The translations under genes were made by a program, and so were the position numbers. The notes beneath the pieces were generated by a model that was given only the letters and a program-made list of their open reading frames with translations, had not been told where the DNA came from and searched no databases. This document shows, in pieces, positions 56,301 through 63,746 of a stretch of DNA of 64,000 nucleotides. This DNA is from RDXT01 sp033762375 (GTDB taxonomy: Bacteria; Bacteroidota; Bacteroidia; J057), in assembly GCA_033762375.1 (NCBI GenBank), contig JANRLQ010000002.1, positions 121,041 through 185,040 of the forward strand, given 5' to 3'. The first letter of the stretch is position 1; each line of letters opens with the position of its first letter.

Positions 56301-57680
56301 CGGCCCACGCATATCTACGACAGTGCCGGCGAATACCTGATCTCCCTGACGGTCACAACTGACAAAGGCTGTACTGATGACGTGCAGCGGGTCGTGAGTG
56401 TATATCCGGAGCCTACGGCGGACTTCCGCTGGGACAATGCCTGCGAAAACGCCGTGACGGAGTTTTACGACCAGACGCAGTTTGACAGCCGCACCCCGCT
56501 GGCACGTTGGTTTTGGGACTTTGGGGATGGCGTGACGACGGAAAATAACAAGCCCACCCATACCTATGCGGCTTCGGGGTATGGAACCTATACGGTCACC
56601 CTCGGGGTCATGACCAATGCAGGCTGTCTGGACACCATCCGCAAGGAGGTTTTCATCAACCCGTATCCACGGGTACTGTACAGCTCCCGCCCGGTCTGTC
56701 TCTATGATTCTGTACCGTTTACCAACCTGTCCACAATCCCGGTAGGCCGTATCAACAGCTGGGACTGGGCTTTTGGGGACAACCAGACTTCTATCCTGCC
56801 CTCACCCCAACACCGGTACGCAGAGCCCGGCCGGTACGACGTGATTCTCGTGGCATACTCTGACTCCGGGTGTTATGGCAACTCCCGCGCTACCGTGGAT
56901 GTATTTCCGCTGCCGACGATCCTGCAGGTACAGGAAGATACGGTATGTTTCTCCGAGTCTGCCCGCCTGACGGTCATCACCCCCCGCAATACGGAAGTGC
57001 GCTGGTACTACGCCGTGGATGATTCCGTAGCCTTCTACACCGATGCTACCTATATCACTCCTCCCCTGCCCTTCAGCACCACCTATTATGCAGAGCCTGT
57101 CTCTGACCGGGGGTGTGTGAATACCCGGCAGGCTGTCACCGGCTACACCTATCCGGAGCAAGACCAGCGCATCGAAGCCAGCGCCGACAAACTGGATATC
57201 CCGCTGGCCGTGGTGGACTTCTCCGTAGCCACCTCCATCGGTCTGACAGACTGGTTGTGGGACTTCGGGGACGGCAATACCAGCCAGGTAGAAAACCCGA
57301 CCCATGAATATGCCTATCCCGGCATCTACGAGGTGAGCGCCCGCACGACAGACCTCAATGGCTGCGAACAGGTCCTGCGCAAGCTGATCGAAGTCCGCAA
57401 GGTCAAAGGTATCTGGCTGCCCAGCGCCTTCACCCCCAATGGAGACGGTACCAATGACGAGTACCGCGTAGGCCACTACAACGTCGGAACTTTCCAGATC
57501 AGCATCTTCAACCGCTGGGGCGATCTGGTATTCTCCGCCAGCAACCCTGACTTCACCTGGAACGGCCAGAGCCTCACCGGCGGCCAGGTACCTGAGGGGG
57601 TTTATGTAGTCCAGATCAGCGCCACCGACATAGACGGCAATGACCTGAGCGACCGTCAAACCCTGACGGTGGTGCGGTAA
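53367..57680 (+). CDS. Large secreted PKD-repeat protein with gliding-motility-type C-terminal domain
   Basis: 1437 aa from the ATG at 53367, which begins a normal signal peptide (LLAALLIILSAASLKA); an upstream ATG at 53310 is open too. The N-terminal ~330 residues are Cys-rich (CTGPCTYRIYHKTYYDC, NCCRNG). Later come six PKD-type domains (from ~750), each with a WDFGDG-like core and a conserved Cys pair (VCE near the start, GC near the end of the domain). The last ~90 residues (SAFTPNGDGTNDEYRV ... FNRWGDLVF) are the gliding motility-associated C-terminal domain, a type-B T9SS signal. Likely a surface adhesin or cell-surface fibre; ligand unknown. Confidence 0.9.
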   Translation: MHIAVLRKMLLAALLIILSAASLKASHFMGVDITYECTGPCTYRIYHKTYYDCSGAAMAGSVPVSTSTPPPAPGTGDVTFTGAGNCTQPTQISNWVFVSYDEVTPICPTLLSAAPNLYPTNCEGNNPNPPLNGVAEVVYYADFNFCNVNCTQYTIGWGNCCRNGAIDSGAGNEGIFSGSTVINLNITPCNSSPTFNNPPVPYICSGDLFTFNQGATDPDGDSLSYELGNCFNTQGAPVTYNTGFSPAQPLGPTWIVSINGQTGDITMTPNPSGSEVVGVMCIVVKEWRNGVLIGQVTRDMQITVIGGCQSGNPVTGGIQDVIIGDDDVPAFPLSYNEARVCAGVNICFDIPVIPQDTSLNYTITWNQGIPGATFTDAANPAISNVITGPSPIARFCWTPPANAAGAYYFVVSVNDDGCPVPGFNQFTIIIYVDETLAASSAAGIPIGCNLVQLTALPQSTIPSLYNNVFPVTNWTGNGNLNFNPFTSDSSFQHLYPAPNTYSFTLQLEDTFGCKISIPGVVNLTTGATANAGPDVTICSSFPFTLGTPAIPGQSYTWSPDTIINNTGIAQPTFEYPNDSLTISQFNYIVQVTDGVCTTFDYVSVVVNPALSGEIIPAQPAVCIGDSVTLTAIGNLSAGYTYLWSTGDTTASITVGPTTPTTYSVVMFNNGCSSSPIEVTVDVKLGPEALVSGDLNICVNEGTTLTAAGGVNYLWSAGFFVGNSITLASITQDSTVLVVAFDSLGCPGLPTAVTISPYPAPVPDFVADSVCEKLSTSFTDASSLSAGNIVSWKWDFGDGSPVSTANDPQHAYATPGTYTAELAVVTDVGCRDSVSKQIVVHPTPDADFTFTNVCEGLPNQFSNTTTIEPGGIVVNYTWDYGDNTPQGTGPNSGHVYDTFGYYNVTLTALTNFGCADNQIRTVFTHPNPEADFRVISACEDSLVLASTASVVGGNLDYISALSWDFGDDPNDPLNFSNAIRPTHIYDSAGEYLISLTVTTDKGCTDDVQRVVSVYPEPTADFRWDNACENAVTEFYDQTQFDSRTPLARWFWDFGDGVTTENNKPTHTYAASGYGTYTVTLGVMTNAGCLDTIRKEVFINPYPRVLYSSRPVCLYDSVPFTNLSTIPVGRINSWDWAFGDNQTSILPSPQHRYAEPGRYDVILVAYSDSGCYGNSRATVDVFPLPTILQVQEDTVCFSESARLTVITPRNTEVRWYYAVDDSVAFYTDATYITPPLPFSTTYYAEPVSDRGCVNTRQAVTGYTYPEQDQRIEASADKLDIPLAVVDFSVATSIGLTDWLWDFGDGNTSQVENPTHEYAYPGIYEVSARTTDLNGCEQVLRKLIEVRKVKGIWLPSAFTPNGDGTNDEYRVGHYNVGTFQISIFNRWGDLVFSASNPDFTWNGQSLTGGQVPEGVYVVQISATDIDGNDLSDRQTLTVVR

Positions 57681-58001
57681 TCCGCTCCGCTACCTGATGA
57701 GATGTAAATATGCCCCCGGAGACAGATGTCTGCGGGGGCATTTTGATTAGAGATTCTAAGCAATACTAATGTCTCATAGTAAAATTGGTTTCGGTTAGTT
57801 ATTACGGATGGACTGGTATAAAGACATTACTGAACAATATCATACCTAACATTGCTTATTTTATTTGATCGAATAAAAATCTCCTGAGGATAAAAATATC
57901 GTACTCACTTTGCAACTTTAGACAATCTATAGCGTCTTACAGATAAATCTCAACAATCGAAATTTATTGTATCACAATCGCATCTTTAAACACATAGTCT
58001 T
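57681..58001. other. AT-rich boundary region before the accessory island
   Basis: 321 bases. After the terminator the base composition changes sharply to AT-rich. A 7-bp stem TTTTATT/AATAAAA (6-base loop) lies near 57860-57880. No tRNA, integrase or direct repeat that would mark an attachment site was seen, and no good promoter match. Confidence 0.45.
57711..57744 (+). terminator. Intrinsic terminator after the PKD protein gene
   Basis: TGCCCCCG...CGGGGGCA stem with an inner AGACA/TGTCT stem, followed by TTTT, 30 bases after the stop. It marks the end of the GC-richer part of the window. Confidence 0.75.
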
Positions 58002-59096
58002 ATGAAACTCTATCATTTTATCCACAATAAATTTGTGTCAGATGAAGATCTGAAAACAAAATTTAGCTTGGAGCAACTCCTCAATTTGAGTGCGGCTACT
58101 ACTCGTGATATTAAACCAGTACCATACAAACCTATTGGCATGGGGAAACCCCTGCTTGTAGAGTGGCTGACCATTTATCTTGGGGATACGCCAGAGAAAT
58201 TGTTTGGAGGCAAAAAAGATATTTTGGGTGTATCTGGTGTAAAAGGCTACGCAGATAGTGGCTCAGCTCCTAAAGCACTCAACGTGCTTCAGAAAAAAAC
58301 TGATGACTATGATTTCATTTACCCAGAAGCTTTTCAAAACGGCAGCCGGATTGTATTTTACTCTCCTGCATTAGACAAAAGCACATTGACCTTCTCTTTT
58401 GAATTGATTGCCGACACATTTAATGAACAACAACTTGAGACACTCTCTGCACTTCTAAATACCGCTGCTGGTATTCCCGTTTTTGCAGAAGCCGCTATCA
58501 TCCTATCCATTTCGGCCAAGGTTGCGAAGATATCATCCGTACTTGGGAAAAGAATTTTTGAGAAAGGTCCCTTTCTAAACTCTTCATTTGAACTTCGCTT
58601 CGATACAGCAGGTATTGCAAAGTCATTAACAGGATACAAGCTTCTTTTTAATAAAAATGAAACCCTGCCTGATGATTTAACTATCGAAGAAAAAGACGGC
58701 AAAATGATGCTTATTGATAGGCTGACAGGTCAGCCATTCAGAGGAGAGAATGCATATGTCATCTTGAACATTGACGGCAGCAAAAAAGATGAATTGAGTA
58801 GTTTTTCGACCTATTACGCATCTGCACAACTGCTGAGTAAGTTTTATCAGCCAGACGAATCAGGTGTTAGCACAGTTGAATCCCTTACTGAGGCTATGCA
58901 ACTGTATAATGACGCACAGTTCCATAACAAGGCAAAAGCGACACTTGAAAAACTGAAAAAACAAACGGACACTACTTCCGAAGAGTATAAGCAACTTTTA
59001 CTTGATTTAAAGACTTTTCAAAGTAACATTAAAGAAGATGTCTTTAAATTGAATATCCCTGCAAAATATAAAAGTACGACTGAGGAATCGGCTTGA
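58002..59096 (+). CDS. Unrecognised 364-aa protein in AT-rich island
   Basis: I do not recognise this protein. It is 364 aa, mostly soluble, with no signal peptide. One hydrophobic helix-like stretch sits in the middle (~163-185, PVFAEAAIILSISAKVAKI) and a Lys/Glu-rich helical C-terminus (~300-355) may form a coiled coil. The AT-rich composition and Lys/Asn-rich codon use differ from the genes to its left, suggesting horizontal transfer. It is followed, after a 48-nt hairpin, by the large helicase gene in the same direction with a 77-base gap, so the two may form one unit. Function unknown. Confidence 0.75.
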   Translation: MKLYHFIHNKFVSDEDLKTKFSLEQLLNLSAATTRDIKPVPYKPIGMGKPLLVEWLTIYLGDTPEKLFGGKKDILGVSGVKGYADSGSAPKALNVLQKKTDDYDFIYPEAFQNGSRIVFYSPALDKSTLTFSFELIADTFNEQQLETLSALLNTAAGIPVFAEAAIILSISAKVAKISSVLGKRIFEKGPFLNSSFELRFDTAGIAKSLTGYKLLFNKNETLPDDLTIEEKDGKMMLIDRLTGQPFRGENAYVILNIDGSKKDELSSFSTYYASAQLLSKFYQPDESGVSTVESLTEAMQLYNDAQFHNKAKATLEKLKKQTDTTSEEYKQLLLDLKTFQSNIKEDVFKLNIPAKYKSTTEESA

Positions 59097-59115
59097 GACG
59101 TGCCTAACAGATTAA

Positions 59116-59163
59116 TGCCTATATTTACAGGTGTACTTTATGGAATACATGTAAATATAGGCA
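59116..59163 (+). repeat. 48-nt near-perfect inverted repeat (hairpin) before the helicase gene
   Basis: TGCCTATATTTACA (59116-59129) pairs perfectly with TGTAAATATAGGCA (59150-59163); inside, after a 2-base GG bulge, TGTA/TACA pair, leaving a 10-base loop. It ends ten bases before the helicase ATG. There is no T-tract, so it is not a standard terminator; it could be an operator or an RNA element. Confidence 0.75.
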
Positions 59164-59173
59164 ACTTATCTTC

Positions 59174-62032
59174 ATGAAACTCACGCCTCATCAGTCCCAG
59201 TACTTTGCACATGAACTTACCCGCCGCTTCTCAGCCGACCAAGCTGAAAAACTAACAAGTATTCTGGTAGACGCCCAGATTCATATCAATCCTCATCAGA
59301 TTGAGGCGGCTCTATTTGCATTTCGGTCGCCTCTATCTAAAGGGGCTTTACTGGCTGATGAAGTCGGATTAGGAAAAACCATCGAAGCTGGATTGGTACT
59401 TGCGCAGCGCTGGGCGGAGCGCAAAAGACGCATTCTGGTTATCACGCCTTCAAATTTAAGGAAACAATGGTACCAGGAGATCACCGAAAAATTTGGGCTA
59501 CCCTGTTCAATTCTGGAAAGTAAGTCTTATAAGGAGGCAGAGCGTAGGGGCAATCTACGTCCTTTTGATAGTACTAATATTGTCATCTGCTCTTATCAAT
59601 TTGCCAAAAGCAGAGAAAATGACGTTAGACATCAAGTCTGGGACCTTGTCGTAATTGACGAAGCGCATCGGCTTCGGAATGTTTACAAGCCTTCAAATAA
59701 GATTGCGAATACGCTCAAGAGTGTACTCGCAGGTAAAGACAAGCTCCTGCTGACTGCTACTCCCCTTCAAAACTCCCTCCTTGAACTGTATGGCCTTATT
59801 AGCTTTATTGATGAGCATGTATTCGGAGATATTAAAAGCTTCCGGGAGCAGTTTGCAAACCTGAATCAGCAACAGGCTTTTGATACCCTCAAAGAACGCC
59901 TGAAACCAATCTGCTACAGAACGCTGCGAAGACAGGTAATGCCGTATGTCAAATACACAAAACGGCAGTCTATTGTACAAGAGTTTACCCCTGAGCCTGA
60001 GGAAGACGAACTGTATCGTCTTGTATCGGAATACCTCAGGCGGGATAATCTCTACGCGCTTCCCAAAGGCCAGAGAATACTTATTACGCTGGTAATGAGG
60101 AAATTACTAGCATCTTCTACTTTTGCCATTGCGGGATCCATAGACTCGCTACTCAAGAGGTTGGGGTATATGGCCGAGTCTCACAGGGATTTGAAAGGGG
60201 ATTCGCTTGAAGAAGACTTAGATATAGAGTATGAAGCGTTCGATGAAATCCTGGAGGAATGGGATGAGCCAGATATAGAGGAAGAAGGGTTGGAAGAAGA
60301 CGACCTGTTGGCAATTGTAAGGGAGATAGAAGAACTTCTTTCTTTCAAAAAACTGGCCCTCTCTATTGATCAGAATGCAAAAGGGAAAGCACTTCTTATA
60401 GCCCTTGATAGAGCCTTTAAAGAAGCAGAACGGCTCGGTGCTGCCAAAAAAGCCATTATTTTTACAGAATCCCGCCGTACTCAGCTATATATCCAACGCC
60501 TGCTTGCTGATAGCGACTTCTCAGAAGGGATTGTACTCTTTAACGGGACGAATACAGATGAGCGATCTAAAGAGATATATAAGGCCTGGGTTAAGGAGTA
60601 TGCAGATACTGACCGCCTGACAGGTTCGAAAACGGCTGATATGCGCTCAGCACTGGTGGATTACTTCAGAGATCAAGGTCATATCATGATCGCTACGGAA
60701 GCTGGCGCTGAAGGCATTAACCTCCAGTTTTGCTCACTGGTGGTAAACTATGACCTTCCCTGGAACCCCCAGCGGGTCGAGCAGCGGATAGGCCGTTGTC
60801 ATCGCTATGGCCAGCAGCATGACGTGGTGGTAGTTAATTTTTTGAACAGGAGCAATGAGGCGGACCAGCGGGTATTTGAGCTTCTCTCAGAAAAGTTTAA
60901 ACTCTTCGAAGGCGTATTTGGAGCCAGTGATGAAATACTGGGTGCCATTGAGTCAGGAATAGATTTCGAGAAACGTATTGCTGACATTTACCAGAACTGT
61001 CGCCACCCTTCTGAGATACAAACCGCTTTCGATACACTGCGACAAGAGCTTGATCTGGAGATCAGCGAGGCCATGACGCGTACCCGCCAACAACTCCTGG
61101 AAAACTTTGACGATGAGGTGCGGGAAAAACTACGTATCCAGGATGAAAAGTCAAAAGCATACCTAAGCCGTTTCGAGCAGATGCTGATGAATCTCTCCCA
61201 ATATGAGTTAAGAAACCACGCTACATTTCTGGATGAGTCAAGCTTCGACTTGCACACAAGTCCCGTATCGCAAGACATCCCAACGGGTCTATACGAGCTG
61301 CCCCGCCGATCAGGTAATGCTCACCTCTATCGTCTTTCGCATCCGCTGGCACAAAGTCTGATTGCACAAGCGCAGGCTCATGTGCTCCCTGTTACCGAGA
61401 TAGAGTTTGACTATGGGGCGCACGAAGGAAGAGTTTCTGTCTTGGAACCATTACAAGGGCAAACAGGTTGGCTTACCCTGACACGATTTTCGATAGAGGC
61501 ATTAGATCAGCGTGAAGACCACCTGGTTTTTTCGGCACTTACGGACCAGGGTAACCCGCTCGCCCCTGATACCGCCAGCCGTTTGCTGACCTTGCCAGGC
61601 CGTGATACAGCCGGAGAAATATCGGAGCAGCCTCCTGCTACCCTTCATGAGATACTTCAGCAACAACAGGCCCGGATTCGCAAAGAGACGGCTGAGCGGA
61701 ATGCCCGGTTTTTTGAACAGGAGGCGAAAAAGCTCGACGATTGGGCTGATGACCTCAAGGTCGCCCTTGAGCGCGAGATCCGCGAACTGGATCGACAGAT
61801 CAAAGAAGCCCGTCGCGCTGCCTCTCTGGGGCTGACGTTAGAGGAAAAATTACATGGACAACGTATCGTGCGGGACCTCGAAACCCAGCGCAATCAAAAG
61901 CGTCGCTCCCTCTTTGAGGCACAGGATGAGGTAGACCGCCAGCGCAATGACCTGATCGAACAGATCGAAGCTAAACTTCAGATGAAGGAGGAAACCAAAA
62001 CCTTGTTTACGATTAGATGGAGGCTGATATGA
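59174..62032 (+). CDS. Large SNF2/RapA-type helicase-ATPase
   Basis: 952 aa. Superfamily-2 motifs: DEVGLGKT (62-69), DEAH (162-165), LTATP (193-197), and in the second lobe ATEAGAEGINLQ and QRIGRCHRYGQ (~537-547). An acidic insert (~345-380) separates the lobes, and the last ~100 residues are a charged coiled coil ending FTIRWRLI. This layout resembles helicases that sit with DUF4391 and DNA methyltransferase genes in restriction-like or DISARM-like defence loci. Here no intact partner follows. Its stop overlaps a 27-codon stub by ATGA. A duplex-DNA translocase is likely; defence is inference. Confidence 0.85.
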   Translation: MKLTPHQSQYFAHELTRRFSADQAEKLTSILVDAQIHINPHQIEAALFAFRSPLSKGALLADEVGLGKTIEAGLVLAQRWAERKRRILVITPSNLRKQWYQEITEKFGLPCSILESKSYKEAERRGNLRPFDSTNIVICSYQFAKSRENDVRHQVWDLVVIDEAHRLRNVYKPSNKIANTLKSVLAGKDKLLLTATPLQNSLLELYGLISFIDEHVFGDIKSFREQFANLNQQQAFDTLKERLKPICYRTLRRQVMPYVKYTKRQSIVQEFTPEPEEDELYRLVSEYLRRDNLYALPKGQRILITLVMRKLLASSTFAIAGSIDSLLKRLGYMAESHRDLKGDSLEEDLDIEYEAFDEILEEWDEPDIEEEGLEEDDLLAIVREIEELLSFKKLALSIDQNAKGKALLIALDRAFKEAERLGAAKKAIIFTESRRTQLYIQRLLADSDFSEGIVLFNGTNTDERSKEIYKAWVKEYADTDRLTGSKTADMRSALVDYFRDQGHIMIATEAGAEGINLQFCSLVVNYDLPWNPQRVEQRIGRCHRYGQQHDVVVVNFLNRSNEADQRVFELLSEKFKLFEGVFGASDEILGAIESGIDFEKRIADIYQNCRHPSEIQTAFDTLRQELDLEISEAMTRTRQQLLENFDDEVREKLRIQDEKSKAYLSRFEQMLMNLSQYELRNHATFLDESSFDLHTSPVSQDIPTGLYELPRRSGNAHLYRLSHPLAQSLIAQAQAHVLPVTEIEFDYGAHEGRVSVLEPLQGQTGWLTLTRFSIEALDQREDHLVFSALTDQGNPLAPDTASRLLTLPGRDTAGEISEQPPATLHEILQQQQARIRKETAERNARFFEQEAKKLDDWADDLKVALEREIRELDRQIKEARRAASLGLTLEEKLHGQRIVRDLETQRNQKRRSLFEAQDEVDRQRNDLIEQIEAKLQMKEETKTLFTIRWRLI

Positions 62033-62112
62033 GCATTAAACCAATCCTAAGTGCAAAGGCGGATAGGCATTACTTTAGCGTTCACTTCAGGCTCAACAGC
62101 CACAACAGTTAA
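62029..62112 (+). pseudogene. 27-codon stub overlapping the helicase stop
   Basis: An ATG overlaps the helicase TGA (ATGA), the arrangement expected for a coupled downstream gene, but the frame closes after 27 codons (MSIKPILSAKADRHYF...). It may be what remains of the helicase's partner gene, or a chance frame. Confidence 0.25.
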
Positions 62113-62250
62113 CTCATCCTCGTCGCCTGACTGCAGCAGGCCCTTCTTCGCATGGTTCAGAGGCTTGGGAAGAGTGTAATGTGACCTGCCAACGACAGAG
62201 ATTTTGCTTTTTCACAGCTTCACCGATACGAGCCTCATGAAATTTAATCG
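62047..62250 (-). pseudogene. Frameshifted gene remnant on the minus strand
   Basis: Read on the minus strand, one frame gives PSIKFHEARIGEAVKKQN (from ~62250). A shift of frame near 62210 continues with ISVVGRSHYTLPKPLNHAKK and about 30 more residues to a stop at 62047-62049 (54 open codons after a TGA at 62212-62214). Both pieces have ordinary protein-like composition, unlike the plus-strand reading. I cannot name the family. Confidence 0.35.
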
Positions 62251-62282
62251 ATGGAAAAATTATTACGACGTAAATAATTTAT

Positions 62283-62314
62283 TTGATTGCCAAAATAATT
62301 TTTTCTTACCTTTA
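62283..62314 (+). promoter_or_regulatory. Candidate promoter of the zinc-ribbon/ATPase cassette
   Basis: TTG (62283-62285), 21 bases, TACCTTTA (62307-62314), one mismatch from TAnnTTTG. It gives a leader of ~67 bases before the ATG at 62388. Confidence 0.5.
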
Positions 62315-62387
62315 TATTGCCTTTTGAGCCAAAACCTGCATTAGTCGTGAAAATGCAATAAGCCTTCCTATCCTTTAATCCTCTTGT

Positions 62388-62690
62388 ATGGGCCTTTACA
62401 ATCTGCCAGGAACAAACACAACTCCCCCCTCGCCACTACGTGAAGGAAGATGCCCTATCTGCGATAGCGCAATCTTAACGCCGAATCCGGTTTTCAATGA
62501 CAAGGACAGCTTTGATTACCTATGCAAAACCTGCAACCCCGATGTACTTATCTCATTCAGCGGTGATGTATTGTGCTCACTCCAATTTCTCCAGCTAGTT
62601 GAAGACCAGCAAGTAAAAGACCGGGCGCTGCAACGCATCCGAAATGCCCGGGCAGGGGAAACAGTTGCATTTTTGACTACTAATCTTTAA
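62388..62690 (+). CDS. 100-aa zinc-ribbon protein, function unknown
   Basis: 100 aa with two CxxC pairs (Cys22/Cys25 in CPIC, Cys46/Cys49 in CKTC), spaced as in a zinc ribbon, followed by a helical C-terminus (~65-88). I do not recognise the family. It starts a cassette behind its own promoter and is followed after seven bases by a 58-aa gene and then an SMC-like ATPase. The arrangement resembles the small accessory genes found with ATPases in bacterial conflict systems, but no homology is claimed. Confidence 0.72.
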   Translation: MGLYNLPGTNTTPPSPLREGRCPICDSAILTPNPVFNDKDSFDYLCKTCNPDVLISFSGDVLCSLQFLQLVEDQQVKDRALQRIRNARAGETVAFLTTNL

Positions 62691-62697
62691 TGACATC

Positions 62698-62874
62698 ATG
62701 AATCCATCCGAGCAACTTGCTAAACGTATCCTTGAGCGGCTTCAAAAAGAAAGCTTACTCTCTCCTTCGCAAGCGCAGCGCATCGAAAAACCCATCTCTG
62801 AAGGAAAAATAAAGGCATCTGACTGGAAATTGCCCATAGAACTATCGATCAAAGAACTCCAAAATCCTTCTTGA
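62698..62874 (+). CDS. 58-aa protein between zinc-ribbon and ATPase genes
   Basis: 58 aa (MNPSEQLAKRILERLQKESL ... SIKELQNPS), charged, probably two helices around a short turn; no signal peptide or cysteine. It begins seven bases after the zinc-ribbon gene, and its TGA overlaps the ATG of the next gene by one base (TGATG), which strongly suggests translational coupling and a real gene. The layout LLSPSQAQRIEKPISEGKIKASDW (in parts) resembles short helical adaptor or antitoxin-like proteins, but I do not recognise a family. Confidence 0.65.
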   Translation: MNPSEQLAKRILERLQKESLLSPSQAQRIEKPISEGKIKASDWKLPIELSIKELQNPS

Positions 62875-63746
62875 TGAGTACCCTGACAACACTGACCATT
62901 ACACATTTGCGTGGAGCTATATCTCCCTTCACCCTAGCATTCGAAAAAGGGACAAAACTGACTATTGTTTATGGGGAAAATGGAACGGGCAAAAGTACCA
63001 TTTGTGATGCGTTTGAATTCCTGGGAAAAGGGAAAGTTGGGTCGTTAGAAGGAAAAGGTCTCGGAAGTACAACTTCTTACTGGGCAGCTGTAGGAAAAAA
63101 GAGCACGGATATTTCTGTAGTGCTTGAATCCTTGACAGGTAAGTGCACAGCATCTTTGAGCAAATCGAATGTAGTTGTAACGCCATCAGATAAACGCCCC
63201 AAAGTAGAAGTTCTACGAAGAAGCCAGATTCTGGGGTTAATCGAAACAACTCCCGCAGAGCGTTATAAGGCAATTAGTCGCTTTATTGATGTTTCAGGAG
63301 TAGAGGCCTCAGAGAAGACGCTTAAAGACTTGATTCGAGATACGGAAACAAGCAGAGGGGAAGCTGTCGCGCGTGTAGATGAAAATGAAAGAATTGTAAG
63401 GCAATTCTGGGAAACGGCTGGCAAGCCTTCAGGGTTTTCTACTGTTTCAGCATGGGCCAGAGATCAAGTAAATCAAGACAGGTCTCAGGTGGACCAAGAA
63501 ATCACTGCGATCCGAAGAATCAGAGATAGCTTCCAGAAACTGAAACAAAGTGGTGAGAGGTATGAACAAATTAACCGGCAAGTTCTGGCTGCACAGGAGG
63601 CGTTATCACTCGCTACACAGGAACTAACTTCTCTACTCACTACAATCGCAAACGATACAAGTGCACTCTTGGGAATTTTTGAAGCCGCTCAAACGTATTT
63701 TCATGCTCACGGAGAGTCTGAGAGCATGTTTGGGACGTTCAAGTAG
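62874..63746 (+). pseudogene. SMC/RecF-like AAA ATPase, truncated by IS insertion
   Basis: 290 codons, of which about 282 are native. The start is the ATG at 62874, overlapping the previous stop; a TTG one codon earlier is also in frame. It begins like RecF/SbcC/SMC ATPases: LTITHLRGAISPFTLAFEKG (in parts) and Walker A GENGTGKST (34-42), then helices that enter a coiled coil (~130-270). The ABC signature, Walker B and second half are missing. The last codons (from ~63722) come from the inserted IS5-family element. The product is probably inactive as it stands. Confidence 0.8.

Larger units (their letters stand above)
62033..62387. other. 355-bp gap with gene debris and a promoter
   Basis: The left part (to ~62250) holds the stub and the minus-strand remnant; the right part is very AT-rich and contains the promoter for the next cassette. 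Confidence 0.5.

Noticed and set aside
57860..57880. Stem TTTTATT/AATAAAA as a possible attachment or regulatory site
   Set aside because: A short AT-only stem in AT-rich DNA is expected by chance.
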